Positions 26,990 to 36,900 of a stretch of DNA of 64,000 nucleotides are shown here, piece after piece. The number at the start of each line of letters is the position of its first letter. Positions within the stretch are counted from its first letter, which is position 1. Made by a program: the position numbers and the translations under genes. The notes beneath the pieces were generated by a model. It saw only the letters and a list, made by a program, of their open reading frames with translations, was not told the origin of the DNA and did not search any database. Source of the DNA: Verrucomicrobiaceae bacterium (lineage in GTDB: Bacteria; Verrucomicrobiota; Verrucomicrobiia; Verrucomicrobiales; Verrucomicrobiaceae); contig JAIXZA010000050.1 of assembly GCA_027489965.1 (NCBI GenBank), positions 1 to 64,000 of the forward strand, in the 5' to 3' direction.

Positions 26990-29535
26990 GGTTGGCGGAG
27001 TTTCCAGGCGCGTTGTTCCGGCAGATAATCGAAGTCACTCACCTTGAATTGGCGGTAGCGCGGCCATTGCTTTTCTCTGTCCACCTTCTGTTGCCAGAGC
27101 TTCGATCCATCGGCCTTGAGGAGATTTGGAAACGGCGTGCTGCAAGTCGGTGAAGGCACATCGCCAGCCAAAGCCATCCAGCGCAGGCAGACATCAAGTG
27201 CATCACGATCACCGAAGTCAGCCGCAATCTGGAAACGTTCAGCTACCCACCAGCCCTGATCCTTGAGCAAAGGCGTCTGGCTTTGAATGATCTCGCGGGA
27301 GAGCTTTTCGAGCCTTGGACGTAACGCTGGCACTAGATTCAGTTGCTTAAAAGTATCTTCTTGAGCGAAGCGGCGCTGCTCCTGCATGAGTTTTTCGTGG
27401 GAGGCTTCATCTCCCCACTTCAGCAGCAGTTCGTCCGCCCCATGCTGGAGCTTTGGCAATGAGAGCAATCGTGGCTGCAAGCGACGAGCCGACTCCGCCC
27501 AGCCTTTGCGGATCAACGTGTTGGTGAGCACCGAGTTCGTCATCACGAGGTCGATGGCCGTTTCGCGTTGAGCTTCGGTGAGGTATTCGTCGAGCAGCTT
27601 TTTCGGGGGCTGATTGTTCCATCCGGGCCAGAGGCTACTCGGCAGTTCCAGCATCAGCGGCAAATGATGCTGCATCAGTGGACGGAAGGCGTCCGACACC
27701 TCTTTTAATGCCGCTGTTTTATGGGCTACATCGGTCGTGCTAACGGTGGCGAGCAGGTCATAAAGATAGCGCCTTACTTCCGGCTCCGGTGTGCTGGCAG
27801 TGGGTGCTTTGAGCGTTGCCAAGCGATCTTGGAAAGCCTTGATCTCCCGCCCAATATAGATGTTCTGATTGTGGATCGTCGGGGCACTCATCTGCGATGG
27901 ATGATCACCCAGGACGATGTCGGGTGATTTCCATGTCCACTCGCTGCTGCCGAGAAAACGGCTGCGCAGCATGATGAGGCGAAGCTGGGAGACATCCACG
28001 CCCGCGTCCTCGCCATCGGCATAGTTCAGCACCTTGCGCCAGCCGAGTCGGACGCTATGTCGGCTCCAGCCAGAGGCTCCGGCACGGGGGGCGCTGCCTG
28101 TTTGAAAAGCTGGTTCCAGCCAGACCAGACGCCGCTGAGGTGAATAGAGAAGCACGGTATTAGAACTTGGCTGGCCGGTCTCGATGCCACGGGTCTGCAC
28201 ATGCAGTTCCACATTCACCTGCCCGAGACTCGGCGTGCCGGTTTCGTTTTGGTTTTCCTGCACCTGCATCACACGCCACGCGTGACTCTCAGACTGCCCT
28301 GTGCTTCCCACTTTCAGCGGGATGTTCAGTTCGAGATCGCGCTGATACCAGTCGATCTCGCAATCCGTTGTCACTCGCAGCGGCTTCTCAGGATTCGGGT
28401 AGGGCGGCTGGAACTCAGCGAGATGAGTGTTGGTATCCGAATACATGCCCCACATTGACCTTTCGTTGGTCGTGGTGAAAATCGTGCCTGCTGGAAAAAG
28501 ATCACGCAGCACCTGATCCGTGTTCATGACCGTTTCGAGCGGCAGGCGGAAATTGTTCCGACGTGTGCGGTGGTAGAGATTCGGAACGGAGATCTGGTCA
28601 CGCCCCTCTTGTGAGATGCGTGCTCGCTGCGGTCGCAGCAACACTGACACAGAGGCATCACCTGTGTCTGCACGCACCTGGCCGAACATCTGCCGGTACA
28701 TCTCTTCTTCGAACCCATTGAATCCGTAAGTGCCGAGATCGATTTCGGCCTTGAATCTCGGGGCCAGTTCGCGAACGCGCGCCTGATTGAACGGCTCATC
28801 CTGTTCATGCCACGGCCAGAATCGCGCCGAAAGGAAGCACGCCAGACCGATGCCAAACATGATCAGCAGGCGGCGACGAAAAGTTGCCATGCGACTCCAT
28901 TGATGTCGCCACGCCATCCACAGGATGCCTGCTGCAAACATGAGCATTCCCATGGTGGCACCCGTTACACTTTGATCCGTACTCAAAATCGTGTTCGAGA
29001 CTGTGAGCGCGATGAAATCGACCAACCGCCCTACGATCAGCCAACCAGCCGCCAGCAATCCCAGAGCTGCCCAAAACTCGCCCCGCCGCCACAGCGCGGT
29101 CATCGGCAGCAGCCACGCGGTGCATTGAATGACCCACACGGCGCATGCCCAAGTTCCCGCCAGCATCTCCATCGCCGGACGACCCGAAAGCATAAGGTAA
29201 AGCGCATTTTGCAGCACGACGGGAAGCACCAACAGCAGCAGCCACAAAGCCACGCGTGTCAGCCAATACGCCCGCATCGGCAGAGGTCGCGTGCTGATGA
29301 AGCTGCGATCACTGCCCGGCTTGTCTTCAGGACATGATCCCAGCAAAGTCACCCCCACCAGCATCAACACCCACGGCAGATAGACCAGCCACGCCGGAGG
29401 CTGTACACTCGCCCGCAGCGGAAACAGCCATTCCAAGTTCACCGCCAGATCAAACCCCAGCAGTGCTAGAAAGCCAAACCAGCGTAGCCGCAGATAAGCG
29501 AACTCTTTGCGAAAGTGATGAAGGACGAGGTTCAT
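26986..29535 (-). CDS. ABC-2-like permease with large soluble domain, first copy of the large type (A)
   Basis: The 849-residue protein has about six membrane segments in residues 15-245 (WFGFLALLGFDLAVNL, VYLPWVLMLVGVTLLG, LLLLVLPVVLQNALYLML and others), with the cytoplasmic motif FISTRPLPMRAYW. About 600 soluble residues follow and contain repeated beta-like stretches, then an alpha-helical C-terminal third ending QRAWKLRQP. It begins 3 bp after the ATPase gene and overlaps the next gene by ATGA. Such large extracytoplasmic additions are unusual for ABC-2 permeases of YtrC/YtrD type, and I do not recognise the domain. Topology was judged by eye from hydrophobicity only. Confidence 0.82.
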   Translation of the reverse strand: MNLVLHHFRKEFAYLRLRWFGFLALLGFDLAVNLEWLFPLRASVQPPAWLVYLPWVLMLVGVTLLGSCPEDKPGSDRSFISTRPLPMRAYWLTRVALWLLLLVLPVVLQNALYLMLSGRPAMEMLAGTWACAVWVIQCTAWLLPMTALWRRGEFWAALGLLAAGWLIVGRLVDFIALTVSNTILSTDQSVTGATMGMLMFAAGILWMAWRHQWSRMATFRRRLLIMFGIGLACFLSARFWPWHEQDEPFNQARVRELAPRFKAEIDLGTYGFNGFEEEMYRQMFGQVRADTGDASVSVLLRPQRARISQEGRDQISVPNLYHRTRRNNFRLPLETVMNTDQVLRDLFPAGTIFTTTNERSMWGMYSDTNTHLAEFQPPYPNPEKPLRVTTDCEIDWYQRDLELNIPLKVGSTGQSESHAWRVMQVQENQNETGTPSLGQVNVELHVQTRGIETGQPSSNTVLLYSPQRRLVWLEPAFQTGSAPRAGASGWSRHSVRLGWRKVLNYADGEDAGVDVSQLRLIMLRSRFLGSSEWTWKSPDIVLGDHPSQMSAPTIHNQNIYIGREIKAFQDRLATLKAPTASTPEPEVRRYLYDLLATVSTTDVAHKTAALKEVSDAFRPLMQHHLPLMLELPSSLWPGWNNQPPKKLLDEYLTEAQRETAIDLVMTNSVLTNTLIRKGWAESARRLQPRLLSLPKLQHGADELLLKWGDEASHEKLMQEQRRFAQEDTFKQLNLVPALRPRLEKLSREIIQSQTPLLKDQGWWVAERFQIAADFGDRDALDVCLRWMALAGDVPSPTCSTPFPNLLKADGSKLWQQKVDREKQWPRYRQFKVSDFDYLPEQRAWKLRQP

Positions 29536-29538
29536 GGC

Positions 29539-30441
29539 TCATTTCCCTTCGAGACGATAGGCACGGGCGAGCGCGACGAAGATCTCGCGCAGGCTCATGG
29601 GGCGGATTTCAGGCGTGGAAGCGGCTGGAAGCGCCTCACGGAGCAGGGAGGCGAGTTGGGCGTCGTTTTGAAAGCGGCTGTCAGTGAAGCGCAGTGTGCG
29701 GCCGGCCTGCTCGGCATGGAGCCAGTCGGTGGGAAGGCTCACGGGCGCTCGCGATTGATCTGGGAGCACCACTTCAACCGCACGGAAGCGGCTTTGCAGG
29801 CTGTCGCTGGTTTCATCGAGTGCGAGCTGACCACGATTGATGATAGCGATGCGATCGGCGAGGCGCTGCACTTCCTCAATGTCGTGCGAGGACACAAAAA
29901 CCGTCCAGCCTTCCTGCTCGGTGAGTTCGAGCAGACCTCGGATGAATTCATCGCGCACGAGTGGATCAAGTCCGCTGAAAGGTTCGTCGAGCACGACGAG
30001 CTTTGGCCGATATGCGAGGCTGCTGAGCAGCGCGGCTTTCATCCTCATGCCACGCGAGAGATCTTTCAGCTTCGTGGCGAGGGGGAGATCGAACTGCGTG
30101 AGCAATTGGGCCTCGAAGGCCTTGTCCCAGTTCGGATAGAGCGGTCGGCAGTAGTCGAGGAACTGCTTCACCGTCATCCACAGAGGCAGCTCCATGTTTT
30201 CGGAGACGTAGCCGATCTGGGTAAACTCCTTTGGCCCAAGCTTGCGCGAATCGACGCCCAAGATGGTGGCACTGCCTTTGTCGGGTCGGTGCAGATTGAG
30301 CAGACATTTGATGGTGGTGCTCTTGCCAGCGCCATTCGGGCCGAGGAAGGCCGTGACTTGACCTTCGGGCACGTGCAGGCTCAAACCAGCGACGGCTTCG
30401 GTTTTACGGAAGCGTTTATGAAGATCGGTGATGGTGATCAT
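29539..30441 (-). CDS. ABC transporter ATP-binding protein (YtrB-like)
   Basis: The 300-residue protein has Walker A GPNGAGKS at 34-41, a Q-loop region near QIGYVSENM, the signature segment LSRGMRMK (an unusual LSRGM in place of LSGGQ), Walker B LVVLDEPFSGLDP and the H-loop SSHDIEEV. The C-terminal 80 residues form the extra domain typical of drug/bacitracin or YtrB-like ATPases. It is the only ATPase in an operon with four permease-like proteins and overlaps the GntR regulator gene by ATGA. This arrangement is the hallmark of YtrA-controlled transporters that respond to cell-wall stress in Firmicutes, although the ligand here is unknown. Confidence 0.94.
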   Translation of the reverse strand: MITITDLHKRFRKTEAVAGLSLHVPEGQVTAFLGPNGAGKSTTIKCLLNLHRPDKGSATILGVDSRKLGPKEFTQIGYVSENMELPLWMTVKQFLDYCRPLYPNWDKAFEAQLLTQFDLPLATKLKDLSRGMRMKAALLSSLAYRPKLVVLDEPFSGLDPLVRDEFIRGLLELTEQEGWTVFVSSHDIEEVQRLADRIAIINRGQLALDETSDSLQSRFRAVEVVLPDQSRAPVSLPTDWLHAEQAGRTLRFTDSRFQNDAQLASLLREALPAASTPEIRPMSLREIFVALARAYRLEGK

Positions 30442-30800
30442 AGGCTTTTAAGGTGGGCGATGATTTGTTCGAGGGTGAGATTGAGATCGGCGGCTTCTTT
30501 GAGAAGGGATCGGCAAGCGGGCGTGAGTTGGGTGAGTCGCTCGGGGAGATCTGGCTGCTCGGGAACGGTGACAACCATGCCGATGCCGGGCCGCGAGTTG
30601 AGCCAGCCAGCGTCTTTGAGCAGCAAGACGACCTTGTGGGCAGTTGTCGGGCTGATTTTCAGCTCCTGACTCAGCGTTCGAACACTGGGAAACTCATCAC
30701 CTGCTTTCATCTGTCCAGTGAGGAGAGCCTTCCGGACGGCCAGAAGTATCTGGTCAGAAGCTGGCGCGCCGTCTTGGATCTGGATTGAAAAGGGCAGCAT
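30438..30800 (-). CDS. GntR-family transcriptional regulator, YtrA subfamily
   Basis: The 120-residue protein has the winged-helix GntR domain at about residues 12-80 (LLTGQMKAGDEFPSVRTLSQ, LKISPTTAHKVVLLLKDAGW, RPGIGMVV) and only about 40 further residues, the short C-terminal dimerisation region that defines the YtrA subfamily. It heads the ABC operon and overlaps the ATPase gene by ATGA. A perfect inverted repeat lies 16 bp upstream of its start, so it most likely represses its own operon and is released by a ligand or stress signal, as known for YtrA-type regulators. Confidence 0.93.
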   Translation of the reverse strand: MLPFSIQIQDGAPASDQILLAVRKALLTGQMKAGDEFPSVRTLSQELKISPTTAHKVVLLLKDAGWLNSRPGIGMVVTVPEQPDLPERLTQLTPACRSLLKEAADLNLTLEQIIAHLKSL

Positions 30801-30815
30801 GGATTGGGTGTGTTA

Positions 30816-30840
30816 AGTGTAACAGTATTATTGTTACACT
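30816..30840. promoter_or_regulatory. Probable GntR/YtrA operator (perfect inverted repeat)
   Basis: The arms AGTGTAACA and TGTTACACT are exact reverse complements separated by 7 bp (GTATTAT). The site lies 16 bp upstream of the gntR start codon. YtrA-type operators are commonly long palindromes containing GT..ACA and TGT..AC half sites directly in front of their own operon, which fits. Binding by this regulator is inferred. Confidence 0.8.
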
Positions 30841-30845
30841 GGCAA
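30816..30845 (-). promoter_or_regulatory. Candidate promoter of the gntR-ABC operon
   Basis: On the minus strand, TTGCCA (30845-30840) and TACACT (30821-30816) are separated by 18 bp, acceptable -35 and -10 elements of a housekeeping promoter. The inverted repeat fills the spacer and the -10, so a bound regulator would block polymerase. Verrucomicrobial promoter consensus is not well defined, so confidence is moderate. Confidence 0.4.
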
Positions 30846-30880
30846 ATGATTTTTTGAAAAACCCAGAGCTAGCTCGGTGA

Positions 30881-30902
30881 ATAGTTAATATTTATTAACT
30901 AT
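30881..30902. promoter_or_regulatory. Second palindrome in the divergent intergenic region
   Basis: ATAGTTAATA and TATTAACTAT form a perfect 10-bp inverted repeat around a 2-bp centre. It is A+T-rich with no G+C-rich stem or T-tract, which argues against a rho-independent terminator. It lies 26 bp before the first ATG of the giant gene and 80 bp from gntR. It is probably a binding site for a dimeric regulator other than the GntR protein, since its sequence differs from the first palindrome. A 10-bp palindrome GAGCTAGCTC (30866-30875) lies between the two. Confidence 0.5.
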
Positions 30903-30927
30903 CAGTGTAATTTATATTGAAATTATA

Positions 30928-33900
30928 ATGAATATGGCTAGAATTGTTTTATCCATAAAAATAATGACTTCAACTTTTGGTAATCTAGCAGATGTGCGCA
31001 CCCCTATTAGTGGGCTGCGCTCTGTCTCTCGATGTCTCAACTGCGCCGCTGCACAGTTGATGTTGATCGCTTTATGGTTAGGCGTTTTGATTGCAGATGT
31101 CTCAGCACAAACAACGGGCACCAATTATAAAGTGACGCGCATAGGCAAGGATGTGCTCGGTGGCGAAGCGTATGCGCAATCTCAATGCATCATGGGAATG
31201 TCTCCCAATGGTCAATACACCACAGGCATGCGCTTTGGTTCAACGACGCGGGCGTTCATCATGACGACGTCTGGTACGCCAGTGATGACAGATATTGCTA
31301 AGCTCGCTTCAACGCATCCATATGCCGTTGGTGCTGACGTGAATGATGAGGGAGATGTGCTGGGCTTTGAGCGCTGGACTTCGGGCTCGAAGATTAATGT
31401 GGTGGCCTGGTTTTATGATCGCAGTGCCAACACCGTAGTGCGTCTTTTGACTCCATTTGATAGTAGCACCAGCTTGATTGTAACTCCGGTGGCTATCACC
31501 GCTGGTAGCGGTCATGCATTCGGAACAGTGGATCCAGATGGCGTGAATGGATCGACGGCGCTTGTGGGTGGTTTTTGGAATCTGACGACACTGGCATGGA
31601 CTGGCATCAGCGGTGTGCGTGAAGTTTTAGATGCCTCAGCGGATGGATCGGTGTTGTTGGTGGTTGATACGGCAGGCAATGGCAAGATCATCAAGGGCAG
31701 TATCGGTGGTGGTTGGGCGACGACCGTTGCAAGTTTTAACGTTTTGAGTGGTGGTAAAGTCAGTCCTGATGGGCGCTATGTCGCGTCCTCTGAAAGGGTT
31801 GCAGGCGTCCCCGCACCGTTCTTGTATGATACCGTGACTAGCACACGGACGAATCTTGGCCTGGTCAGCGGCGTTGACACGCAAGGGGCTAAAATCGGTG
31901 CGGTCAGTGACACGGCTCGCGTGCTCGGCACGGTTAACAGCAGCAGTGGTAGCCATGCGGTGATGTGGACTCTGTCTGCCAGTGCTTATCAAAGATTTTC
32001 CACGATCCTCGCGACCGATGGTCATGTGGCCATCGATGCAGCTTACTCAAACTGGAATATCTATAATGGTGGCGATGGAATCTCAGCCGACGGTTTGACT
32101 ATCGGGCTCTATGGGAACAATCCAGCGGTGTTGGAAGACTCATTGTTGATCAAGCAACAATGCCCAACGATCACGGTGAATCCTACTTCATTAAGCAATG
32201 GTGTGGTGGGCAGTCCATACACTCAGACTGTCAGTGCAAGCGGCGGCGTCGCGGCTTACACGTATGCTTTGACGAATGGGACTTTGCCTGCGGGACTGGT
32301 CTTCAATAGTTCAACAGGAGCGATCACGGGAATACCCACGGTTAGTAATGGCTCAGGTACGTCGCTCACATTCCGCGCAACAGATGCCAATGGTTGTTAT
32401 GGGACACGCTTGCTTGCACTGAAAATTTGTCCGGTGATCGCTGTCAATCCCACGACGCTTAGCAACGGCACAGTTGGCTCGGTTTATAGTCAGACAATTT
32501 CAGCAACGGGTGGTGCGAGCCCCTATGCTTTCAGCGTAAGTTCGGGTGCACTGCCTGCTTGGGCGACACTGAATCCGACATCAGGAGTTCTTGCAGGAAC
32601 GCCAAATGCCACGACGACAGCGAATTTCACCATTACTGTGACCGATGCTAATGGTTGCCTTGGCAGCCGAGTTTATAGCATCACGCCTGTTTGCCCGGTG
32701 ATTACAGTTTCGCCAAGCCTCATGGCTCAGGGCAGGGTCGGTGTCGCTTATTCACAGGCCATGAGTGCTTCAGGCGGAACTGCTGCCTATACTTGGGCGA
32801 TTACGGCAGGTTCTTTGCCTGCCGGCCTAACTTTGACAGCTTCGACGGGTGTGATTGCAGGCACGCCGACTGCCACAGCAAGTCCTGCAACGAGCTTCAC
32901 GATCTCTGCAACAGATTCTTTTGGCTGTGTTGGTTCACAAGTGGTGAGCTTGCAGGTTTGTCCTGTGATATCGCTAAGCCCCGTTACTTTGATCGACGGT
33001 GTGGTCGGGACGGCTTACTCGCAAACGGCGTCCGCTTCTGGCGGTGCAGCTTCCTACACCTTCAATATTAGCAATGGTGCGTTGCCGAGCTGGGCTTCTC
33101 TCAATCCAACGACGGGTGTGATTAGCGGAACACCGAACTCGATTGCTACGGCCTCTTTTACTGTGCGCGCATTGGATGCCAATGGCTGCGCTGCAACAAG
33201 AGCCTATACGATCACACCGGTCTGTCCTGCAATTTCGATTTCTCCCACAAGTCTGGCCTCAGGAATCGTTGGCTCTTTTTATTCGGCTGCTCTGAGCGCC
33301 TCCGGTGGAGTGGCTCCGTATGGTGCTTGGACGATCACAGCAGGTGCTTTGCCTGCGGGACTTGCACTGAATGCTAGCACCGGTGTCGTCAGCGGAACGC
33401 CCACAGCTTTTGCTAGCCCAGCCACGAGTTTCACGGTGCGTGTGAATGATGCCAATGGTTGCCAAGGAAGCCAATCGGTGAGTTTGCAGATCTGCCCAGT
33501 CATTACGGTGAATCCATCTGCGGCAGCCGCGGGCGTTGTCGGTACATCCTACAGCCATGCGATCAGCGCAGCGGGTGGTGCGGCTCCTTACACCTTTGCG
33601 GTTAGCTCGGGTGCGTTGCCAACTGGATTGACTTTAAATGCCAGCACAGGTGTTGTCAGTGGCACGCCAACCGTGGAGATCAGTAGCAATGTGACGATCC
33701 AGGCGACTGATGCCAATGGTTGCAGAGGATCACGCAGCTTGGTTTTCGCGATGAGTTGTCCGCCTATCACGATGACACCTTCATCCTTGCCTGTGGGTGT
33801 GGTTGGGGTTTCTTACTCGCAGACACTGACCGCCACGGGTGGCACGCCTGCTTATGCTTGGACCGTGACGAGTGGAACGCTGCCTGCAGGTTTAACGTTA

Positions 33901-36900
33901 AATACTGCAACGGGTCTGCTCAGTGGCACGCCCTCGGCTGGTAACGGTGCTGGAGTAAGCATCACGGTTCGTGCGACTGACAGCTTGGCCTGCTTTGGCG
34001 TGCAGACTTATACTTTAAAAATCTGTCCAGTGATTACCTTGAGTCCAACCACACTGAGCAACGGCATTGTGGGCACCGTTTATAGTCAAACGGTCACGGC
34101 TGGTGGTGGTGCCACACCCTATGCTTTCAGTGTATCAAATGGCGCATTGCCCACCTGGGCTACTTTGAATCCTGCGACGGGTGTGATCTCAGGCACGCCG
34201 ACTTCGGTCACGGCAGCTTCCTTTACGGTTCAAGCAACAGATGCCAATGGTTGCAGTGGTACACGGGCGTTTTCGATCACGCCGGTGTGCCCAGCGATCA
34301 GTATCACACCGACGGCTGCATTGCAGGGTACGGTTGGTGTTGCTTACAGTCAATCCTTTGCCGCTTCGGGAGGGACCGCTCCTTACAATAGCTGGACTCT
34401 ATCGGCGGGTTCGTTGCCTGCGGGTCTGTCATTAAATCCAGCTACGGGATTGATCAGTGGTACGCCTACTGCAAGTGCTAGTCCAGCGGCGAGCCTGACA
34501 TTGCGCGTGACTGATTCTTTTGGCTGCCAAGGAACACAAGTGGTGACTCTGCAAATTTGTCCTTTGATCACCGTGAGCCCAACGTCCTTGCTCAATGGTG
34601 TGGTGGGGACGGCCTACTCGCAGACAGTTTCTGCTACTGGTGGCTCTTCACCCTATGCCTTCACTCTTGCTTCAGGTAGTTTGCCAGCGTGGGCTAGCCT
34701 GAATGCTACGACTGGGGTGATCTCTGGCACGCCTAACAGCACAACGACTGCTAGCTTTACGATTCGTGCAACAGACTCCAATGGTTGTTCTGCGACTCAG
34801 AGCTACACGGTTTCTCCCATGTGCCCTTCAGTGACCGTGAATCCTAGCACGCTCAGTAATGGGGTGGTCGGTCAAGCTTACTCGCAGACTGTGAGTGGGG
34901 CTGGTGGCACCGCTCCCTATAGCTTTGCCGTTAGTGTCGGCAGTTTGCCTGCTGGGCTGGTTCTGAATGCAAGCTCTGGCTTGATCTCTGGCACACCGGC
35001 AAGCTCAGTCGCTGCTTCCTTCACAATCCGTGCCACGGATACTTTTGGGTGCCAGGGTTCACGTGCAATTATTGTTACACCGGTTTGCCCGACGATTACG
35101 GTTAGTCCAGCGACCCTTGCCATGGGTAGCGTCGGCTCTGCTTATAGTCAGACACTCAGTGCGACTGGCGGAACGAGCCCGTATAGCTTTGCGCTGACGA
35201 CCGGGACTTTGCCTGCCGGATTAAGCCTGAATGCCAGCACTGGCGGAATCACTGGCACGCCGACTGCGGGCAATGGTGCAGGTGTCACCCTGACTTTCAC
35301 CGTTACAGATAATTTTGGTTGCCAGGGGACACGGACTGCGACGCTTCAGATTTGTCCGGTTGTCAGCGTCAGTCCAAGTTCACTTGCCAATGGCGTCGTT
35401 GGCACTGCCTATTCGGCTGCTATCACGGCCAGTGGTGGTGCTACGCCCTACCTTTTTACGGTGACAAGTGGTGTGCTGCCGTCCTGGGCTGTCTTGAATA
35501 GCAGCACGGGTGTCATTACCGGAACGCCTAACAGCGTGACGACAGCTTCATTCACGATTTCAGCAACGGATGCGAACGGTTGCTTTGGCTCCCGTGCTTA
35601 TGCGGTGACTCCTGTTTGCCCTATCGTGACACTGTCGCCAGCGACATTGGATAATGGCATTGTTGGTTCGGCTTACAGTCAGACCGTGAGTGGGGTAGGT
35701 GGCAGTTCACCCTATGTTTATGCTATCAGTGCAGGCTCGTTGCCTGCAGGATTGAATCTGAATACCAGCACAGGAATCATCTCTGGCACGCCTTCAAGTG
35801 CCGCTGCCGCTAACTTCACGATACGCGTGACGGACAACTTCGGCTGTCAAGGAACACAGGCTTATACCGTTACTCCAGTTTGTCCGGCTATCACAGTCAA
35901 TCCGACGACTCTGCCCGATGGCACAGTTGGGTCACTCTACTCGCAGACGATTAGTGCTGCTGGGGGCACGGCGGCCTATAGTTTTGCTTTGAGTTCAGGG
36001 ACTTTACCTGCTGGATTGACGCTGAATTCAAGTTCAGGTCTACTCTCGGGAACGCCAACGGCTAGCACTGGAACTGCCGTTTCATTAACGTTCCGTGCTA
36101 CCGATGCTTTTGGCTGTCAGGGTACGCGAACAGTTACGTTGAAAATTTGCCCTGTCATCACGCTGACGCCGTCCTCACTGCCAGCGGGCACCGTCGGGTC
36201 AGCTTACAGTCAATCGGTTAGCGCAAGTGGTGGTGTAGCTCCTTATGGTTATGCAGTGACCTTGGGGACTTTGCCTGCTGGATTGAGCCTAAATCCCACG
36301 ACAGGTGCTATCACAGGGACCCCAACAGCAGAAATCAGTGCGAATGTGACGATCACTGCAACGGATGCCAACGCCTGCACAGGTTCTCGTTCCTACACAT
36401 TGGCTATGAGTTGTCCTCCGATCACGATAGCGCCAAATACCTTGCCCGTAGGTGCACTCGGCGTTGCTTACAGTCAGCTGATTACGGCGACAGGTGGGAC
36501 AGCACCGTATGCATGGAATGTGAGTGCCGGCACTCTTCCCGCAGGCTTAGTTCTTAGCTCCAGTGGACTCCTTAGTGGAACTCCAACGGCTAGCAATGGT
36601 GCTGGCGTTTCTGTTACTGTGCGAGCAGTGGATAACTTTAATTGCGTCACCACAAAGAGTTATCTGATTCAGATCTGCCCAGTCATCAGCATCAGTCCAG
36701 TGACTTTAGGGACGGCGACAGTCGGCACGGCCTACAGTCAGACGATCACTGCTAGTAACGGTGCGACCCCTTACCTTTATAGTCTGGCTTCGGGTTCTTT
36801 GCCCTCCGGCCTGAGTTTGAATGGAACGACTGGATTGATCAGTGGGACGCCGACAAGCACCACAAGTGCCTCCTTTACCATTAATGCTGCAGATGCCAAC

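Noticed and set aside
29515..30669. A 384-codon plus-strand open frame
   Set aside because: It lies wholly antisense to the ABC ATPase and the gntR gene, both of which have full sets of family motifs; the long frame is a by-product of codon bias.
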